DNA of 64,000 bases from Opisthocomus hoazin (Eukaryota; Chordata; Aves; Opisthocomiformes; Opisthocomidae): contig NC_134440.1 of assembly GCF_030867145.1 (NCBI RefSeq), positions 4,216,001 through 4,280,000 of the forward strand, in the 5' to 3' direction. How positions within the stretch are numbered: the first letter of the stretch is position 1; every line of letters begins with the position of its first letter. Of the stretch, positions 38,079 to 51,532 are shown piece by piece. The position numbers and the translations under genes are program-made. A model generated the notes under the pieces. That model was given only the letters and a program-made list of their open reading frames with translations, was not told the origin of the DNA and searched no databases.

Positions 38079-41000
38079 ATGGGCAACAAGCAAACCATTT
38101 TCACTCCAGAGCAACTGGATGCATATCAGGTATAAAAGAAACTAAATGGCTGTTTGGACAGAACACGGAATAGTGGTGAGGGCTTTTTTAAAACAAGCGC
38201 TTCTAAAAATTATTAAGCAGAAGTACTAAATTACAGCAACGATTTTAGTAACGTAGTTTGATTCTTACATCAGGAAGAAGGGTTATAAAATACTCCTAAT
38301 TATATGCCAAAGAGTTTTAATGCTTGGCCACATATATATAACCCAACAGAAGTAATATATAAGTAATATAACATTAATATATAAGTAATATATAAGTAAT
38401 ATAAGCATATATATAGAAGTAATATATTAGTAATATAAATAATATATAAGTACTACAACATATATATAACTCAATTTAAGTCACTGTACTGGAAAAGTTT
38501 GGGCCAGTGCATGCTAAAAACTGTCATTACATGTTGTATCTTTTCTTATTTCCCAGGACTGCACATTCTTTACAAGGAAAGAAATTCTGAGGTGAGTCTC
38601 CTGTGTGCATTTTGTGTGTAAAGAGATTGCTATAAACACAGGTTACACAGGGTGAAATATTTTTTAAAATAATTTTTAAATGAATTCACACAAATTTAAA
38701 GCAATAGCTCTGGACAATTGGAACATTTTTGTTGCTTTTTTATATACAAAACCTATGTTTTCTATCTTAAACTGAGCCAGAATTCTGAATTTTGTATTAA
38801 GGTACCAGTCTCTCTATCAGAAATAAAAGTAACAAGTTATATTTTAGTGCCTACTTTGCCAGTGACATCCGTGTTCCCCTCACCTTGTTTTATGACAAAT
38901 GCTTCAAAGTATACTGTTATTCTTTGGGATACTTGCCTGTTTGCCTGTTTTTGCCTTTGCCTGTTCTTCCTGTTTTATGAAAACCTTCAAGGTTGTGCCA
39001 AATTTTATTCACCTTTTTTTCATGTCTTCACGTAAATAATTATCCCGATACTCCAAGGTGCGTTTTTCCCAAAGCCTTCACACACCTCATTGAACACTCC
39101 GTTTAACAGAGTAACAGGATCTGATGAAGACAGGTTCTGTGCATGTGGGGCTGAGAGCCTTCGCTGAAAACCTCAACTTGTTCCATCTCGTAAAAAGTAC
39201 CTACCCAGATGGTAATGTACATGATATTGAAGTTGCATTTGCCTTTGCTAACCACTGGGCATACTAACAGAAAGGGAAGTGTTCAGTTTCTGCATCTCTC
39301 AAGATGTTATCACACATTTTTTGCTAATTTCTCTGCAGGACAGAGCACAAGTGACAGTTTTGTACAGAGTATGTCCCTCTTTAGAACCTTGGTATCTGTG
39401 TGTGAATTCTATACAAGGTAAAATAGGAATGGTTCTGTAATAATTGAAATTTAAACCTGTCTGCCATTCCATGTCGTAAATAGAGGCTAGAACCATAACT
39501 GTGTCATGAATAAGACATTAATTATTGATAAGGATCCCTTTTAAAATTCCATCCTATTGTTTTGTTGATAACAGCTGTGAATGGGATCCTTATTCTAGCA
39601 CAAGAACTGAAGCAAATAGCACACTGAAAAAAGTGGTGAATGCATTCAAATTATTATGTACATTTTCTGCCTCTTGAACCAGAGTTCTGTGGAAAAACAG
39701 GAAGATACTTTGGGGTGGATAGAAAATTGGTAGAGTTGGTCCCAGATCTCTCTTCCCCCCCATGGCTTTAGCCATTCAGGGTTTTATTGATATTTAAACT
39801 GAATCTTTCATGCTGCAGTTGAAGCCCATTATTTTTGGTCACATTCATTGCGGATGTGGAAATCAGATCCCTTTTCCCTTGCCACAAGTTTTTGTGTGTT
39901 TGGAAACTGATAAAGTGGACCTTCAGGTTGAAGGTCTTGTGCCTTGTTATCATAAACGCATACATCATAACCACACTACATGTCTGAATACCATTGCTGG
40001 CAATGTAGAAGTAAATCTGAAACTTTGTCAGAATCTGTTTTCAGATAGAGTGTCCAACAGTTTGGCTGTCTGAGCTGTGTAAGCATTTTCACCTAATTGT
40101 TCTGTCAGCATAACAGCTTTGTATTTTTCACCAGTTACACTATCTTGTTCTTTTTAATAATGTCTCTTCCACCAACAACTACGGAGTGTACTAAACGTTA
40201 TCTAGTGACTGGTATCATCCACCTGGTAAAGTGTGCAAAGCGTGAAGAATGATATGGAAAAGGCAAACACATTGTTCTCAGTGGTCAAAATAACTTGTTC
40301 CCTAAACAAGCCTCTCTTTCTATTTCAGACTGTTTTACAGATACCGGGATCTAGCCCCACAGCTAGTTCCGCTCGACTACACAGATAAACCAGCTGTGAC
40401 ACTTCCCTATGAACTCATTGGCAGCATGCCAGAGCTGAAGGTACAGAGCAAGGAACACAACTAGAATCGAGTGACACATTTCAGTTTACCCCTTTTTTAA
40501 TAATTCATCCAGGACTAATTGCTGGGAGGCTGAAATACAAATAAATTTTGGCTGTTGAAGTCAAAAGTCTTTCTGGAAGCTTCTAGTGATTCCCTGAAAA
40601 CACCTAGAAATTGCACGAAGGCTGCAGCTGTGTCTGCCTCTGATACAACGTTAGACAAGACCATAACAGCAGGAAGGGTAGTATTTGCCAAAAAGGGGTT
40701 GCAACAAAAATAATCGTGCTCCAGTTGTGTCTTATCTGCTCCTGTGTTCTGTTTCCAAGGACAACCCATTCCGCCAGAGGATAGCAGAGGTCTTCTCAGA
40801 GAACGGAGACGGCAATATGACTTTAGATGATTTTTTGGACATGTTTTCAGTGCTGAGTGAAATGGCTCCCAGAGACTTGAAAGCTTATTATGCTTTTAAA
40901 ATTTATGGTGAGTGAGACATGCATAAAAAGTAAACTTTAGGGAAGTCCTGCAGCTTCACGTAGGGATGAAAAATACTCGTTTTGCCACCATAATGATTTC

Positions 41001-42556
41001 TAGTTAGGTATGTTTTTAATACAGCCTTTCTTTTCATTGCATTTGAATGCCTGTTCTCTCTCCTAGAAACTTCTGGTTGTCTTTATCCTTTTGTCTCTGC
41101 TCTTTTACTTATTTAGGATTAGAATTTACTACAAAATTTACAACCTGAAATTATCTGCAGTTTTCAAGAGCTGATAAACGTTTTAGAAATACTTCTGTCT
41201 GAGGGGCTGCTTGGAAAAGTGCAGCACAAGGGATTTGGCTGCCCAGAAATCTGTAAGGTGGTTTTGGTAGGGGAGGTGGGAGGCAGGGAAGCACGCTTCT
41301 AGCATTTTTCTCCAAGGACAAATATAAAGTTGGGGTTTTTGTTTTTTGTTGTTTTTTTTTTTTTTAACAGTACCATTTTCAGTTACTGTTTTCATGCTCA
41401 GCGAAAGCCAAACAATATATCAAACAAACCGACCAATGTTTTTTTGTGATTTAAGCTGTACATGATTCAGCAAAGATGTCAAAAAAGTAAACTCTCTCCA
41501 AAACTGAGCAGCCCATTCTCTTCCTTTAACTTCACACTATTTTTTGCGTTTAGTTCAGTAGTAGTGATTTGCGAGAACGATTTTATCATGGTTAACTGTT
41601 TAGCCATTAAACTATTTACAATTGTTAACCTTATGTAAGATAGGGAGAAATTATTCCAGGATTTTTATTTTGTTATTGAATTTTTATACAAGCAGATATG
41701 GATAACTGCAAGACTTAATTTCCGATTTGAAATTTCTGCTTATACAAATACATTATGGCCTGGGAACCAAACCCTTCCTATTAGGTCTTGGCAGTCAACC
41801 ACACAAAATGCTGACTTTTGTCACTTTGAATTCATTTTATTGCCTTTGACAGATTTCAACAATGATGATTACATATGCAAATCAGACCTACAGAAAACTG
41901 TTAACAAATTAACCCGAAATGAACTTACCCCAGAAGAAGTTAGCCTTGTATGTGAAAAGGTGATTTATGAAGCTGATGTGGACAATGATGGCAAGCTGTC
42001 TTTGGAAGACTTTCAGCACATGATAACACGAGCTCCAGATTTCCTCAGGTAATATTTGCTTTTAATTTCTAACGCAAAAATGCTCTTAGCTTTTTTGGCA
42101 GAAGTCTCGGAAGTGTGTGTTTTACATCTCCTCAGCCACTACAAATCACCACTTTTCCCTTACACCTTCTAGTAGAGGTGCCCACTGCAAAGACTGGGAA
42201 AACAGATGCTTGAAAAATCATGGAGGCTTCTTGCCTTGCTCTCTGAACCTCCGATGTACTTTTTACATGACAAAAAGTCCTAGTAACTGAAAAAGTTAAT
42301 ATTAGCACTTAGGCTCCATTAGCTCAATGTGTAACATAGTGTTAATGTGGTTTCTGATGCATGTCTTTCTTACACAAAGCAGCACTCCAAATCTTGTGTT
42401 TATTTAATGTACCTATTCTTTGCAAGTGCTTTGCAAAATAAAGTTTCCACTTTATTGTACAGTCCTAGAATTAACTGTAGTGAATCCCTTTGAACAGTGA
42501 TACATAAGTGATCATTACTTCCTTTTTTTAATAGCACATTTCACATTCGAATCTGA
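38079..42556 (+). CDS. CIB3: Calcium and integrin-binding family member 3 (CIB3), 6 exons
   Basis: An EF-hand protein. CIB2 and CIB3 act as auxiliary subunits of the TMC mechanotransduction channels in hair cells, CIB3 mainly in the vestibular organs (family knowledge). Exons: 38079-38129, 38557-38591, 40329-40440, 40760-40907, 41853-42048, 42535-42556. They total 564 bp, giving 187 aa, equal to human CIB3. The start MGNKQT offers Gly2 for N-myristoylation. EF3 loop is [12 protein letters not shown] (about 116-127) and EF4 loop is [12 protein letters not shown] (157-168). Both have Asp rather than Glu at position 12, as in the family. The EF2-region segment [12 protein letters not shown] is degenerate. 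The C-terminus is STFHIRI. The neighbour FAM32A and the exact length separate it from CIB2. Intron 1 holds an AT-rich tandem array. Confidence 0.97.
38331..38470. repeat. AT-rich tandem array in CIB3 intron 1
   Basis: Irregular repeats of an AGTAATATATA-like 10-12 bp unit from 38351 to 38450, flanked on both sides by CATATATATAAC. Intronic and non-coding, and likely length-variable. Confidence 0.85.
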
Positions 42557-43319
42557 ATCTAGTGAAACATGTAGACAGAAGTGCTTCTTGAACCTCCAAC
42601 AACTATTACTTCATCTGTGATTACCATCCACGAGAGAGCAAAACGAGAGGACCAAAGAGGACAATTTCTGGTAACTGAACCAGTCAGAGAAGTCTGTCTC
42701 TTGTTTACCTCTTTAAAAGGAACAATTCATTAAGCTCTTCAACAAGCCTTCCCTGTAATTTAACAAAATGTCTATTTCCCCTCCCAGCTAGAGCAAATCT
42801 GGCCTAGACAGTGAGGTGGGAAATATTTAAGTTCAGACACCACCAGGTAGTAAAAGAACTTGTATTAAATTATAGCTTCTAAAAAAAATCCTAAGAAAAT
42901 GCCTTATGCAGTAAAACCCCCTTGAAAATAGTTTCAAAAACATTACGGTTAATCAAAATTGCAGAAGCAACTCCTCTGACCAGCTTTAACAATCTTAATG
43001 AATGGTCCAGTGAATCAATTTGCTGTTCTCCCAGTGTGCCACAGAGACCCATTACAGTTTCCAGAAGAACATAGAATTCTCAGATTCAGAAGATGTTCTC
43101 CTAGTTAGAAGAATATAGAATTCTGAAAAGTACAGGATTCTCTATTTCAGAATTTATATGAAAACTCAGCATACTTTAAAGGACAAAAGAGCCTACTCTG
43201 GGTTCCTGTCCCTCTTTTAAATTTTTAGAAATACCCTATTTTCCACAACAGAATCTATATGCACGAATGAGGAACAGGACAGACAAGCTAAGTTTGTAAA
43301 ATTCTCTTTTCATAAGAAG

Positions 43320-43325
43320 TTTATT
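43320..43325 (-). terminator. Candidate distal RAB8A poly(A) signal AATAAA
   Basis: The minus strand reads AATAAA 4 kb beyond the RAB8A stop. It is one of several candidates, and its use is unproven. Confidence 0.35.
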
Positions 43326-43374
43326 TATGCAGTGCTCAGGGTCCCATACAACAGAGTAAAAACATATATACTGT

Positions 43375-43380
43375 AATAAA
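43375..43380 (+). terminator. Candidate CIB3 poly(A) signal AATAAA
   Basis: The first canonical plus-strand AATAAA seen after the CIB3 stop, about 820 bp downstream. A weaker ATTAAA lies near 42,863. It lies 50 bp from the farthest RAB8A signal, so the two transcripts may overlap tail to tail. Confidence 0.45.
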
Positions 43381-46300
43381 CAACAGTTTTGTTTTTAATA
43401 CAAACATGAAAATCAATGAGAAGTGCTTAAGAAAGCAGTTGTAATGTGGGAAGGGTGGCAGCCAAAAGTGGTCATTCTAAAAACACAATTTACAGTTCTT
43501 TGAAAAAATATTGGGATGCATTAAGTTCCCTTCAAAACAAAGCCGTAAGTCCCAACTCACGCTCAACATGGAGCATATGATTCCTGCAGAAAGGCTAGAG
43601 AGACCAGCCCGCTAAACTTGTGTTAGCTACAGAAACAAAATCTCCAATGATCAGTGAAAGAGATGGGTCAAAGAATAAGGCAGCCTGAAATAATCAGACT
43701 GCACGTTACCATTAACGTTCAATTGAACAGATCCTTTATTTAATCTATAAATGAAGACAGAAGTCAGTCATCATTCTTTCCCAACCCCTATGAACTTCTA
43801 GTACAAAAGGAGACCATCCTCTACGCAGCTGTTTGTCCGTTTCCTCTCCAGCACAAACATCAGCCATTTCAAGTCCAAGAGAACAAGAAATCACGGTAGC
43901 TTTTGAGCATGATCATCAGCCAAAGACACTGCCACCACAACAATAAAACCCTTAACAATTGTCAGCGAGATGACTAGCATCTCACATGAAAGGAGAGACC
44001 AAATAGTTTTCAGCAGCAGTAAAGAGACTTACAATAATCCATAGGATTTATAAATCTGAGGCTGAAAGTCTGATGCTGGCATCAGGCTCCGATGTCACGG
44101 AACGTTACAGCTGCCCATCAGCATAGGACCTACACAATGTGTTAAAACTGCAGCTCCACCATTTATTGACAGATGAGCTACTGACAGGCCTACACACCTC
44201 AAAGGGTGAAGACAATCTGAAATATCACAACCAGCCTCAAAACCAAGGTCAACCACAGAATTCTATGATCCTCATTGAAGTAAGGGAATTTGAGAACATG
44301 CTCAAAAATGGGTTTGTTTCTCTACAAACCAAATGTTACTCAATTCCTGAAATTTTAGTGGCGTTTAGACACTGAGAATGTGTAGTAAGCACATTGTTAG
44401 ATTTCCGTATCTACTTCAGTTCCTCAGTTTTGCAAATTTTGTATCAAATTTTCAGATTCTTTCTTTTTTAAAGAAAGCTTACATATAAATACATTACTGT
44501 ATGTACTACACAGTATCTCTTCCGATCATTGTGTTTTCCATAACATTCATACTTAAAAACCACAGTAATTTAATTATGTGCTGGAAACGTCAGCTACATA
44601 TTGTACTTACAGAAGATTTGGTGTCCATATTCAGTGGCACATGGCCAAGAATACATGCAACTGCAGTGTCTTTAACCCTTTCCTGTCTTACATTTGCATT
44701 TTAGGTTTCATATTGCTTACACTGATTGAACTTCTGTGTAGAGTCTGTATACCCTTGAAGTACAGTGATGACTGTAGTCACAGTAACTGCATGAAACTTC
44801 CTGAGATTGGGCAATAAAGTAGTTGTTCATTGAGTAAACCCAATCATTTCATAAAAGGAAATCATGCTATAAATTAGGTACATAAACATGTGCAACAACC
44901 AGCATAAGTTTAAACAAAAGCTATTAATGTACAGAGTTAGCTCTGAATGCCAAAGAGTAACTTCAGATCTAGAAAATGAGGAGTGAAAAACACAATTCCA
45001 TCCTTCAAATTTTATCCCCTTGTAAATTAACATGGTTTGCTTTCTCATCCCAAGATGAGTTATCATCGATTTAGATACTGTCAACAGGCAATACCCAGTA
45101 TCGTGGTGGACAGCCCAAGAGATCAAGCTAGACTAGCTGCTTATTTTTCCAGTCACTTCGAAAAATAACTCCGGCTGCAACATCTGGCTATATTAAAGAA
45201 GAAGGATGGATGTGAGACAATCCACATTTACTGCTAAGCCAGAAACAAATCATTAAACAGATCTGCTTTGTGTAGGAAAACAACATTCAGACCATGCCTT
45301 AATCACCTCCCCAATCCTGCCTCAATAATTTCTTGAAGCACACACAAAGTCTTTCTTTAAAAGAATCCTTATCTCGATAGATGCGTGGCTTGGCCTGCCC
45401 GTAGCTCTGTAACAACTAACACTTTGAAGCACATACTGACTAGAAGGCTCTTCGGTAGGTTAACATGATCTTACCCTACCAATACATCTGCGTGTAATCC
45501 ACTACGGTGCACACTCACCAAGTCCTCACACTAGAAAGCCACAAGTAAACAACAACAAAAAAACCATCATAAGGTTCTGGTTAGAAGAAAGCTTTACGTA
45601 CGATTTTAATCACGAACAGAGCTCACTGTGATCTGCTAGATATTAAAAAATGAAAGGAAGATGGGTAGCATATAAAATGTATTTTTATAAACCAGTAACT
45701 TACACAGTAAAATTTCCTTTTTCCATTTTAGAAAAACAGGCAACATTCCTGTTAAGCCCAATTGCATGCTGCAGATTTTTAAAGTTTAATTACGAATCTA
45801 ATAGATCTTTAAGTACAGTAACATTTACGAGTGCTACTTTGAGGCCAGAATGTAATACCACAAACCTGAAGAAAACAAAACTGGTGAGTAAATTCATTAA
45901 CTTTAAAATCAGCTTTAATTTTACCCTTAAGTGCAGTTGTCAATGTAAACAAAGCATGTTAACAATTCCAGTGAGTTGCAGGACACAGCTGATATGTTCA
46001 CTTGAATTAAATACAGCGTAATTCCAAGCACTCGACAGCAGATTTTGAAGTAGATGGCTCCTACTGGCTCCTTTTGTCAGCCTCATTCAGAGTCAGGCTT
46101 ACAGCCTCCGAACAGAGAGCAGTCAGCTGCCTCAGAGCTTCACCTGGCCGTTACATTTCATAAATCGGAATGTAATAGACTGTGTTTATCGGAATAAATA
46201 CATAGAATATTTCCACTGAGGACTAAACATCGTTTGCATTGATGCACGCTATTAAGAGATTTGCTGCTGCTCGAATCCCGAAATGATCAATACACAGCAG

Positions 46301-47367
46301 CAAGGCAAATCTCAGTTTAGAAAAGTTTGTTTTCAGAAAGTGTTCATATGTGCAACATTTATTTGCATATGTGAGCGAGTGTGCATGAGAACACACAACT
46401 GGAAGCAGTGCAATACATTTTCTTGTCACAATTTATAACTACATACTACATCATGACAGATCTGGAGTCATTCCCAACTAGAGGAGGAAAAGCCGCCCAC
46501 TGTAATGGTACAAATTTTGAGCAAGTCTCCCTGCCCAACCAGGGTCTGCTTCTCTAAGAGCAGACAACAGATCGCTCGTGTGGGACTCGTCGTAGCCATC
46601 ACTCCCTGTTAAACGTCTCTAAATGTCCAGAGTATTTAATTAAGCACGGTCAAGTCTAACATGGCTAAAGTAATTCCGGGTGGTAAGGATCCATTCTATT
46701 TACAGCACACTTTGGTTTTTGTAAAAAAATAGATTCCTTTGAGGAGGGTTTTTTTTTTTTTAAACCTCAATTGTACTTGCGGATTGTCTAGAACGACGCA
46801 GCTGCGTAACTAACAGGCAGATCAAGGATTTTCTCTGTAGTAGCAAAGAGGTGGAGATGCAGAAAGCTTCCTTCTACCTTCTGGAAAGGTATGAGCCTGT
46901 ACTGCTTAGGTAAGCGCATGCGTTTGATGTTCTGATGCGGCTGTTCTACACACACCTACAGACGTGGGTATGCACATGTATCATGTACACACACCTGTAC
47001 TTTATCAGTGTTGGCATTTCAGTTTCTTATTTTGATCAGAACTTAATCTTTCTAATTTGGATACATCACAGCCAAGACCAAAAAGATTGAAGCCTGTCAG
47101 CGAAGGTGCTGTATGACAGGTCACATCTGATCTGTCCTCCCTCTGCTAGACAATGCGCACGCCCAGTGGCAATCTGACAAAAATAAACTTGTTTCATCTC
47201 CAAAATTGAAGAGTCAGACAGTTACTAAAATAAACAATTTCTTACTCAGATGGTCACAAAGTGACAAGGTATGCTGAAAATGCTAAGTCCACAGCCAGAG
47301 GAACTCTCCCTCAGAACAGGCACAGTCCAGTCCCGTTGAGCAGGTGCTCAGCTTAAGGCCGTGTCCC

Positions 47368-50300
47368 TCACAGAAGAACACATCGGAAAAAGCTGCTTTT
47401 CTTTTGCTGGTCTGGTGTGATTTTGACTCCCTGGTTGCTGCCTTGCGGGCTATTGCCTTCCTGAAGATGCAAACAATATTAAGTTACTTAAGTATACTTT
47501 ACAGCTTTCAGCATCGTTGTAAGATCTAGCACCCCTACTTCGTCTGTTCTTTTTGTGGAATCAACCCTGCCATATGCAAAACCCGTTAGTAAAAATCAAC
47601 AGGAGTCTTCACTCATTTACTTGAGCCTTACATCTGCCACTACGAGCAGCCAGAGAACGGCATCTGCTACTTTCGGCTTCAATGAACACGCACCGTGCCT
47701 GTTGTTCTTTCTATAAACTCAAAGACAGTGGAGAGGAAAAAAAAAAAAAAAAGAATTTACAGGACACAGTTGGCTCTTGCTGAAACACTTCGGAATGGTC
47801 AGCAAGACCCAAAGTATCACCGCTCCATCGGCACGCGTCTGGCCATGCGAAGGGACAACGCTCAGTGGAAGCAGAAGGAACCTTTGTTCGCTTCACTTCG
47901 TAAGGAACAAGCTGACGTCAATATATGTTCTTTTGTCGTACAAGAGATAACCAAATCATTTCTCAGAACACTTTCACAAAAGTTATCAAAAAATGTAGCT
48001 CTTTACCGATTTTTAAGCATACTAGTTTGAGGACTGCCCTGCAGTATGGGGTGGGCCTCCCATAGGTCTCATTTATACGATTCTGTTTTTCAGACTGCAA
48101 GAGCAAGAAATATCAAACTGCTCTACCACTCCCTTGACTTTCCATAAAACAAACAAAAGATCATTTTATTTAGAAAACCCCAGCCACGGCAGCCAGCTCC
48201 TGAAATGCAGAGACAATTGTTCATAAGCCAAGGTCAGAGCGTAGCTTGACAAAACTAAAACTAAACGTCTCCAGCTTTCAGTGCATCCCCCATGAAAGTG
48301 AGCACAAAGTATTTTTCATACGCCGTGAAACAGCGCCTGCTTTTTGGCTTTTGCTGGGTCTTTTCTCCTGTTTAAATACCGCGTGGATGAAGTAAAGGTC
48401 ACTCACCAACTTCTTGTCCATTTTTGCTTTGATATCTCTTGCAAGAGTGAAAAATGCCTGTGACGAGTAGAACAGTTAAGTGTTGCATGGCTAATAAAAT
48501 GTGTTCTAACATTTTTGTGTAGTAATAAGCTGCCTTCCCAAGTTTCTACACACACTGAACTCCTGAAGAATGTCAGGCTTTCAGGTTTCTGCCCCCCCCC
48601 CCCCAGTTCGGTTTTAATGCTCCTTCCCTGTCTTCCTCTGCACCTTTCCTAACTCCACCACCTCCTTTCCAAGCCCGACAGCCCCAAGGGCACGCACCCC
48701 ACGGCTCACGGTGCGGCAGAAGGTCGCCCTTCATCAGCGCCATCACTGAACGCGCAGACCTCAGCCGGGTCTTCCAGCGCGCCGCTCTAACGCGGGTTGC
48801 TGTGACACCCTTGTGTTACGCTCCGAGCGCCACACAAAACCATTCAGTCGGACAAAGCCTCCGCAGAACGCATGGATACAGACATAACAGCCCATCCGAA
48901 GCATCTAAAAACAGAGTTTTGCATCCAGCCGGACGGGCAAGCGTTCTTACTGCTGATTTGCACAAATAAGACAATAAATAGAAGAGAAAGGTTACGGTAC
49001 TTACATTCTCTATGTTTATATTAGCTTTTGCACTGGTCTCCATAAATTTAATTCCAAAACTTGCGGCAAGCTGAACAAAAGCAGGTTTGATGTTAGCTGG
49101 GTAGCTCCGGGAACAGCTCTCAATACAACCGACCGCGCAGGACCTGCCCCTCCCGGCACAATTCACAGCAGCTCAGGGACTTACTCACGCAGAACAATTT
49201 GCAAAAATCAGCAAGTCGATCTCACTCCCGTTAGCATCTGCTCTTACTGGGCTTTGTTCTGCGGTCTCACACTCTGCACACGTTTTAATCTGCTCTTTTG
49301 TCTTTCGTTCTTTTTTTCCATAGATATCTTGTCAGCGTTGTAACATCTGCAGGGTGTAGCGGCACCTTCTCTACCTTGACTAAGTAACACCTAACGCCAG
49401 AAAAGACAATCCTGTCTGCCTCGTCTTCCAGCCAAAAAGAGACGTTTCCTAAATCTTCAACTCTAGCATGCTTTTTCCTCCTCTTGCTAAGAAAAGAGCC
49501 AGCTCGTTGCTTTGCCCCTAACAGCCCCTGACCAGACCATCGACAGGAATTCTCACCACAGACTCAGCTTTGCGGCAGAGCGGGGACACGTACTGCACCT
49601 ACACCTTGGGAAACGTCCCACGGCTCCGCCTGGGAGCAGCGCCACGGCACCGGAGGAGCACACAGACAGCAACCAGCGCCGGTTTCGTGCTCTGAAAAGT
49701 CTCAGTTGAAACACGTTACAGCTACGGCACTCACCTTCTCCCCCTGCTCTCTAGAAACTTGTCGCTTGTCATTTGCATCACATTTGTTCCCGAGGATCAT
49801 TTTTTCCACATCTGGAGAGGCGTGCTGAGATAGAAACAGACCAAAGAAAGGACTTTGGCTTGGGTGTTTTTAGACAGATATTGTCAAAAAGATGAAGCAC
49901 ACAGCAAGTTCTCAACACGGAGATGCTGGTGCTAAGCATCTTCCGCAGACTGACAGGCTCCCCCAACCCCCTCATCCCAGTGCGAGTCCTGCACAACGCC
50001 AGCTACTGTGTCACTTCTCATGGCAGGAAAACATCCTCCTCTGCGTCCCCTCGTCCCCACCGCTGGCTCTCGTGTGCCAGCACAGTGAACCCAAGACGCT
50101 CCAGGAGTTATTACGGATTTTCATTGCACGTATTTTCCAAGCACCCTCCAGCACATGAATTCAAAAGAAACTTCACACTTCCGAAGCAATTAAGTTTCAA
50201 CTTTTGGAGGAAGAAACAGCGTCTTCAATATTCAGTAAGTAAACACAGAAATTACCTCTTCAATATTCCTGACCCAGTTCCGAATATTTTCAAAAGATTT

Positions 50301-51532
50301 TTCATTGGTGATGTCATAGACTAACATGATCCCCTAAAAATTCAGAAGGAGAGAGATTGTTTCAGCCAGCATCAGTTTAGGCAACAGTTAAAGACTCATC
50401 CAGAGCACAGAGCAACTTAACAAAGACTGTTTTTAAAACAGTTCTACATAACACTTCATTGCAGTTTATGCCCTGCTAGATAAAGTGTGCGGGACGCGTA
50501 TTTATAGAGTGAGCCATAGGGGGAGGCTGCCTCTAGGAGCCCCCACGCTGTCCCAGCACGGCCGTACGCGCTTTGTGCCTTTGGCTCAGCGCAGCAGACA
50601 GCCGCACGCGCTCCACGCGACACCCTGCCGCTCCGGCTGCGAGAGCTGAACCGCCCGGTAGCCCGCGCCGCTCCTACCATGGCTCCGCGGTAGTAGGCGG
50701 TTGTGATGGTTCGGAATCGCTCCTGCCCGGCGGTGTCCCTGCAACAGAGAGAATGCGGGCGCTCAGCGAGCCGCCTGCGCCATCGCGTGCGAGCCAAAGC
50801 CACCGCAGCTTCCGTTACGTACTGCTGAACCGGTCTGCAGGCGAACTAGCGCTGTCCTTCGGTTTCTCAGGTACGGGAAGACCGCAACCGGAGCGAAGCC
50901 CTAACGATCGCACCGCCGCCCCGCGACGCCCTCCTCGCCGCCCCACGACCAGGCCCCGACGCGGGCAGCCCGAGCAGCGGACTCTTACCAGATCTGCAGT
51001 TTAATTCTCTTGCCGTCCAGCTCTATGGTTCTAATTTTAAAATCAATACCTGAGAAGAGAAGCAGCTCGATCACCCCGCGTTCCCGCCGAGCCCGAAGGC
51101 AGCCTCCCCCCTCCGCCCCGCGCTCTCCCGGCACAGCCCGCCGGGGGACGAGGAGCCGCCGCGGCCCCGGCCCAGCAGCGCAGCCAGGAGCGACCCGCGC
51201 CGAGCTCCGGGAAGCGGCGGCAGCCGGAGCCGAGCCGGGGCCGCAGGGCCGGGCCGGGCCCCCAGCGCCCACCCGGCACCGAGCCCCGGCAGCGCGGGAG
51301 CCGCCCGCCACGGCGGGGAACGGGACCCCTCCGCGGCGCGTCCCGGGGCGGGAGCGAGCGGCTGCGGGGGGAGCGAGCCGCCCCCAGGCCCGCAGGCCCG
51401 GCCCTCACCGATGGTGGAGATGAAGGTGGCGTTGAAGGCGTCCTCGGAGAAGCGGAAGAGCGCGCACGTCTTCCCCACGCCCGAGTCGCCGATGAGCAGC
51501 AGCTTGAACAGGTAGTCGTACGTCTTCGCCAT
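47368..51532 (-). CDS. RAB8A: Ras-related GTPase Rab-8A, 8 exons
   Basis: A small GTPase directing trans-Golgi and recycling-endosome traffic to the plasma membrane, primary cilium and tubules. Exons: 51409-51532, 50989-51049, 50678-50738, 50256-50333, 49735-49824, 49005-49070, 48407-48457, 47368-47460. They total 624 bp, giving 207 aa, equal to human. P-loop GDSGVGKT (15-22), switch I with T40, DTAGQ (63-67) with catalytic Q67, T72 in switch II (the LRRK2 site in mammals), NKCD (121-124), ETSAK (149-153), and the prenylated C-terminus CVLL. The tail [21 protein letters not shown] marks RAB8A rather than RAB8B. By memory it differs from human at V24A and S35A in the N-terminal region and at several sites in the second half. 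The start lies in a CpG island. Confidence 0.98.
48592..48604. repeat. Poly(C) run of 13 in RAB8A intron
   Basis: Uninterrupted C13 between RAB8A exons 6 and 7. It is G13 on the transcribed RAB8A sense strand. Confidence 0.9.

Larger units (their letters stand above)
42557..47367. other. Convergent 3' UTR region of CIB3 (+) and RAB8A (-)
   Basis: No coding exon was recognised in these 4.8 kb. The sequence is AT-rich, as avian 3' UTRs often are. Several minus-strand AATAAA signals serve RAB8A: 43320-43325, about 43735, 44160 and 46358. Plus-strand signals include 43375-43380 and about 44814. In mammals HSH2D lies in this interval, but no SH2-type motif (the FLVR region) was seen in any frame. 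Confidence 0.6.

Noticed and set aside
46265-46285. B-box-like CTCGAATCCC suggesting a tRNA
   Set aside because: No A box at the right distance and no cloverleaf could be drawn.
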